From an uncultured Rhodoplanes sp. (GTDB taxonomy: Bacteria > Pseudomonadota > Alphaproteobacteria > Rhizobiales > Xanthobacteraceae), in assembly GCA_936924235.1 (NCBI GenBank), contig CAKZHN010000325.1:1-5053 (forward strand): a stretch of 5,053 nucleotides of DNA. Reading direction: 5' to 3'. Positions 4,559 to 5,053 of the stretch are shown in pieces. Both the position numbers and the translations under genes were made by a program. Every line of letters begins with the position of its first letter. Position 1 is the first letter of the stretch. The notes under the pieces are model-generated. The model had not been told where the DNA came from, ran no database searches, and saw only the letters and a program-made list of their open reading frames with translations.

Positions 4559-4948
4559 TCACGACAGCTTGCCGACCACCGCCTCGACCTTTTCGCGAAG
4601 CATTTCGGCCGTAAACGGCTTCACGATGTAGTTGTTAACGCCAGCCTGCGCGGCCGAGACGACGAGCGCGTTGTCGCCGCGTCCGGTAACCAGGATGAAC
4701 GGCAGCTTGCGCACGGCCGGATGCCCGCGCACCGCGCGGAGCAGGCCCAGGCCGTCCATCCCCGGCATGTTGAAGTCGGAAATGATCATGTCGAGCGGCT
4801 GCGTCGTGGCCTTCTTGAAGGCGTCATCGCCGTTTTCCGCGTCGATGATCTGCCGGACGCCCATTTCCTGCAATGCGAGTCGAGTGACTTCCCGCATCGT
4901 GAGTTGATCGTCGACGACAAGAACCTTGAAGGTCATTGCGAGTGGCAT
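4559..4948 (-). CDS. cheY: Chemotaxis response regulator CheY
   Basis: This is a 129-residue stand-alone receiver, the usual CheY length, with no output domain. It takes phosphate from CheA and, when phosphorylated, binds FliM at the flagellar switch or another target. All functional residues are present: acidic pair D13 and D14 (VLVVDDQLTMRE), phospho-acceptor D58 (MIISDFNMPGMDG), T88 (LVTGRG), the switch aromatic Y107 (NNYIVKPF) and K110. NMPGMDG after the Asp and VKPFT near the end are typical of CheY. ATG 4948 is preceded by AGGAG with 8-base spacing, so it is preferred over ATG 4936. A GC hairpin follows the stop and a structured element lies upstream. Alphaproteobacteria usually have several CheY paralogues, so which kinase feeds this one cannot be told from the window. 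Confidence 0.93.
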   Translation of the reverse strand: MPLAMTFKVLVVDDQLTMREVTRLALQEMGVRQIIDAENGDDAFKKATTQPLDMIISDFNMPGMDGLGLLRAVRGHPAVRKLPFILVTGRGDNALVVSAAQAGVNNYIVKPFTAEMLREKVEAVVGKLS

Positions 4949-4956
4949 TTGCTGAA

Positions 4957-4961
4957 CTCCT
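4957..4961 (-). promoter_or_regulatory. Ribosome binding site of cheY
   Basis: AGGAG on the minus strand, 8 bases before ATG 4948. It decides the start in favour of MPLAMTFKV rather than the internal ATG at 4936. Confidence 0.75.
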
Positions 4962-4994
4962 GGTCTGAGCGGACCTTATTGCTGCTTCTCGATT

Positions 4995-5021
4995 GCAGCC
5001 GTCTCAGTTGAGACGGGCTGC
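4995..5021. promoter_or_regulatory. Long imperfect palindrome upstream of cheY
   Basis: GCAGCCGTCTC and GAGACGGGCTGC pair over 11 bp with a single bulged G and a 4-base loop. The centre also reads as the near-perfect palindrome GTCTCAGTTGAGAC. It sits 47 bases upstream of the cheY ATG. On the plus strand it is followed by T-rich ATTCGTTGTTCC; on the minus strand no T-tract follows. It may be an operator or 5' leader structure for cheY, or the terminator of a gene beyond the right edge. Confidence 0.45.
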
Positions 5022-5053
5022 ATTCGTTGTTCCGTCGGTTGCGGGGGGTAGAT

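Noticed and set aside
1..5053. CRISPR array, tRNA/rRNA genes, insertion sequences or phage genes
   Set aside because: Nothing was seen: no regularly spaced repeats, no cloverleaf or rRNA signatures, no transposase or integrase frames.

Overview
The window looks like chromosomal DNA of a GC-rich alphaproteobacterium, most likely the Bradyrhizobium/Rhodopseudomonas group. The reasons are the codon bias, the style of the receiver proteins (a GPDRR motif after the receiver fold), a Crp/Fnr regulator of the type common there, CtrA-like TTAA motifs between genes, and a FecR-domain protein with Gln- and Pro-rich linkers. I infer the taxon from sequence style only; no database search was possible.

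Layout, left to right. (1) On the minus strand, 1-1139 is the N-terminal 379 codons of a FecR-domain protein that runs off the left edge. It has no signal peptide, carries 13 consecutive glutamines, and enters a proline-rich stretch at the window edge, as expected for the start of a large exported or surface protein. (2) 1140-1476 has no gene; it holds the upstream region of the FecR gene with a near-consensus CtrA-type site, and a GC-rich hairpin that may terminate the next gene. (3) 1477-2241, minus, is a Crp/Fnr-type regulator without Fe-S cysteines. (4) 2242-2712 is a divergent regulatory region with a TTAACCAT motif overlapping an inverted repeat, plus a separate perfect hairpin. (5) 2713-3303 and 3309-3851, plus strand, are a tight two-gene unit. 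The first is a receiver protein whose C-terminus ends in a FliM-like LSQSDIDALL peptide; the second is an unrecognised, probably mostly helical 180-residue protein. (6) Converging on these from the right, minus strand, are a stand-alone CheY (4559-4948) and, downstream of it, a 141-residue helical protein (3889-4314) with a CheZ-style D-x-x-x-Q motif and an acidic C-terminal tail ending in Phe.

From about 2.7 kb to the right edge this is a chemotaxis/motility signalling cluster. It has two receivers, one candidate CheY phosphatase, one unknown partner, and a receiver carrying what looks like a copy of the CheY-docking peptide of the flagellar switch. The working idea is that the FliM-like tail competes with FliM for CheY-P, or folds back on its own receiver, while the D-x-x-x-Q protein dephosphorylates CheY. 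That is inference. The sequence directly shows the receiver residues, the tail motif, the D-x-x-x-Q spacing and the gene arrangement.
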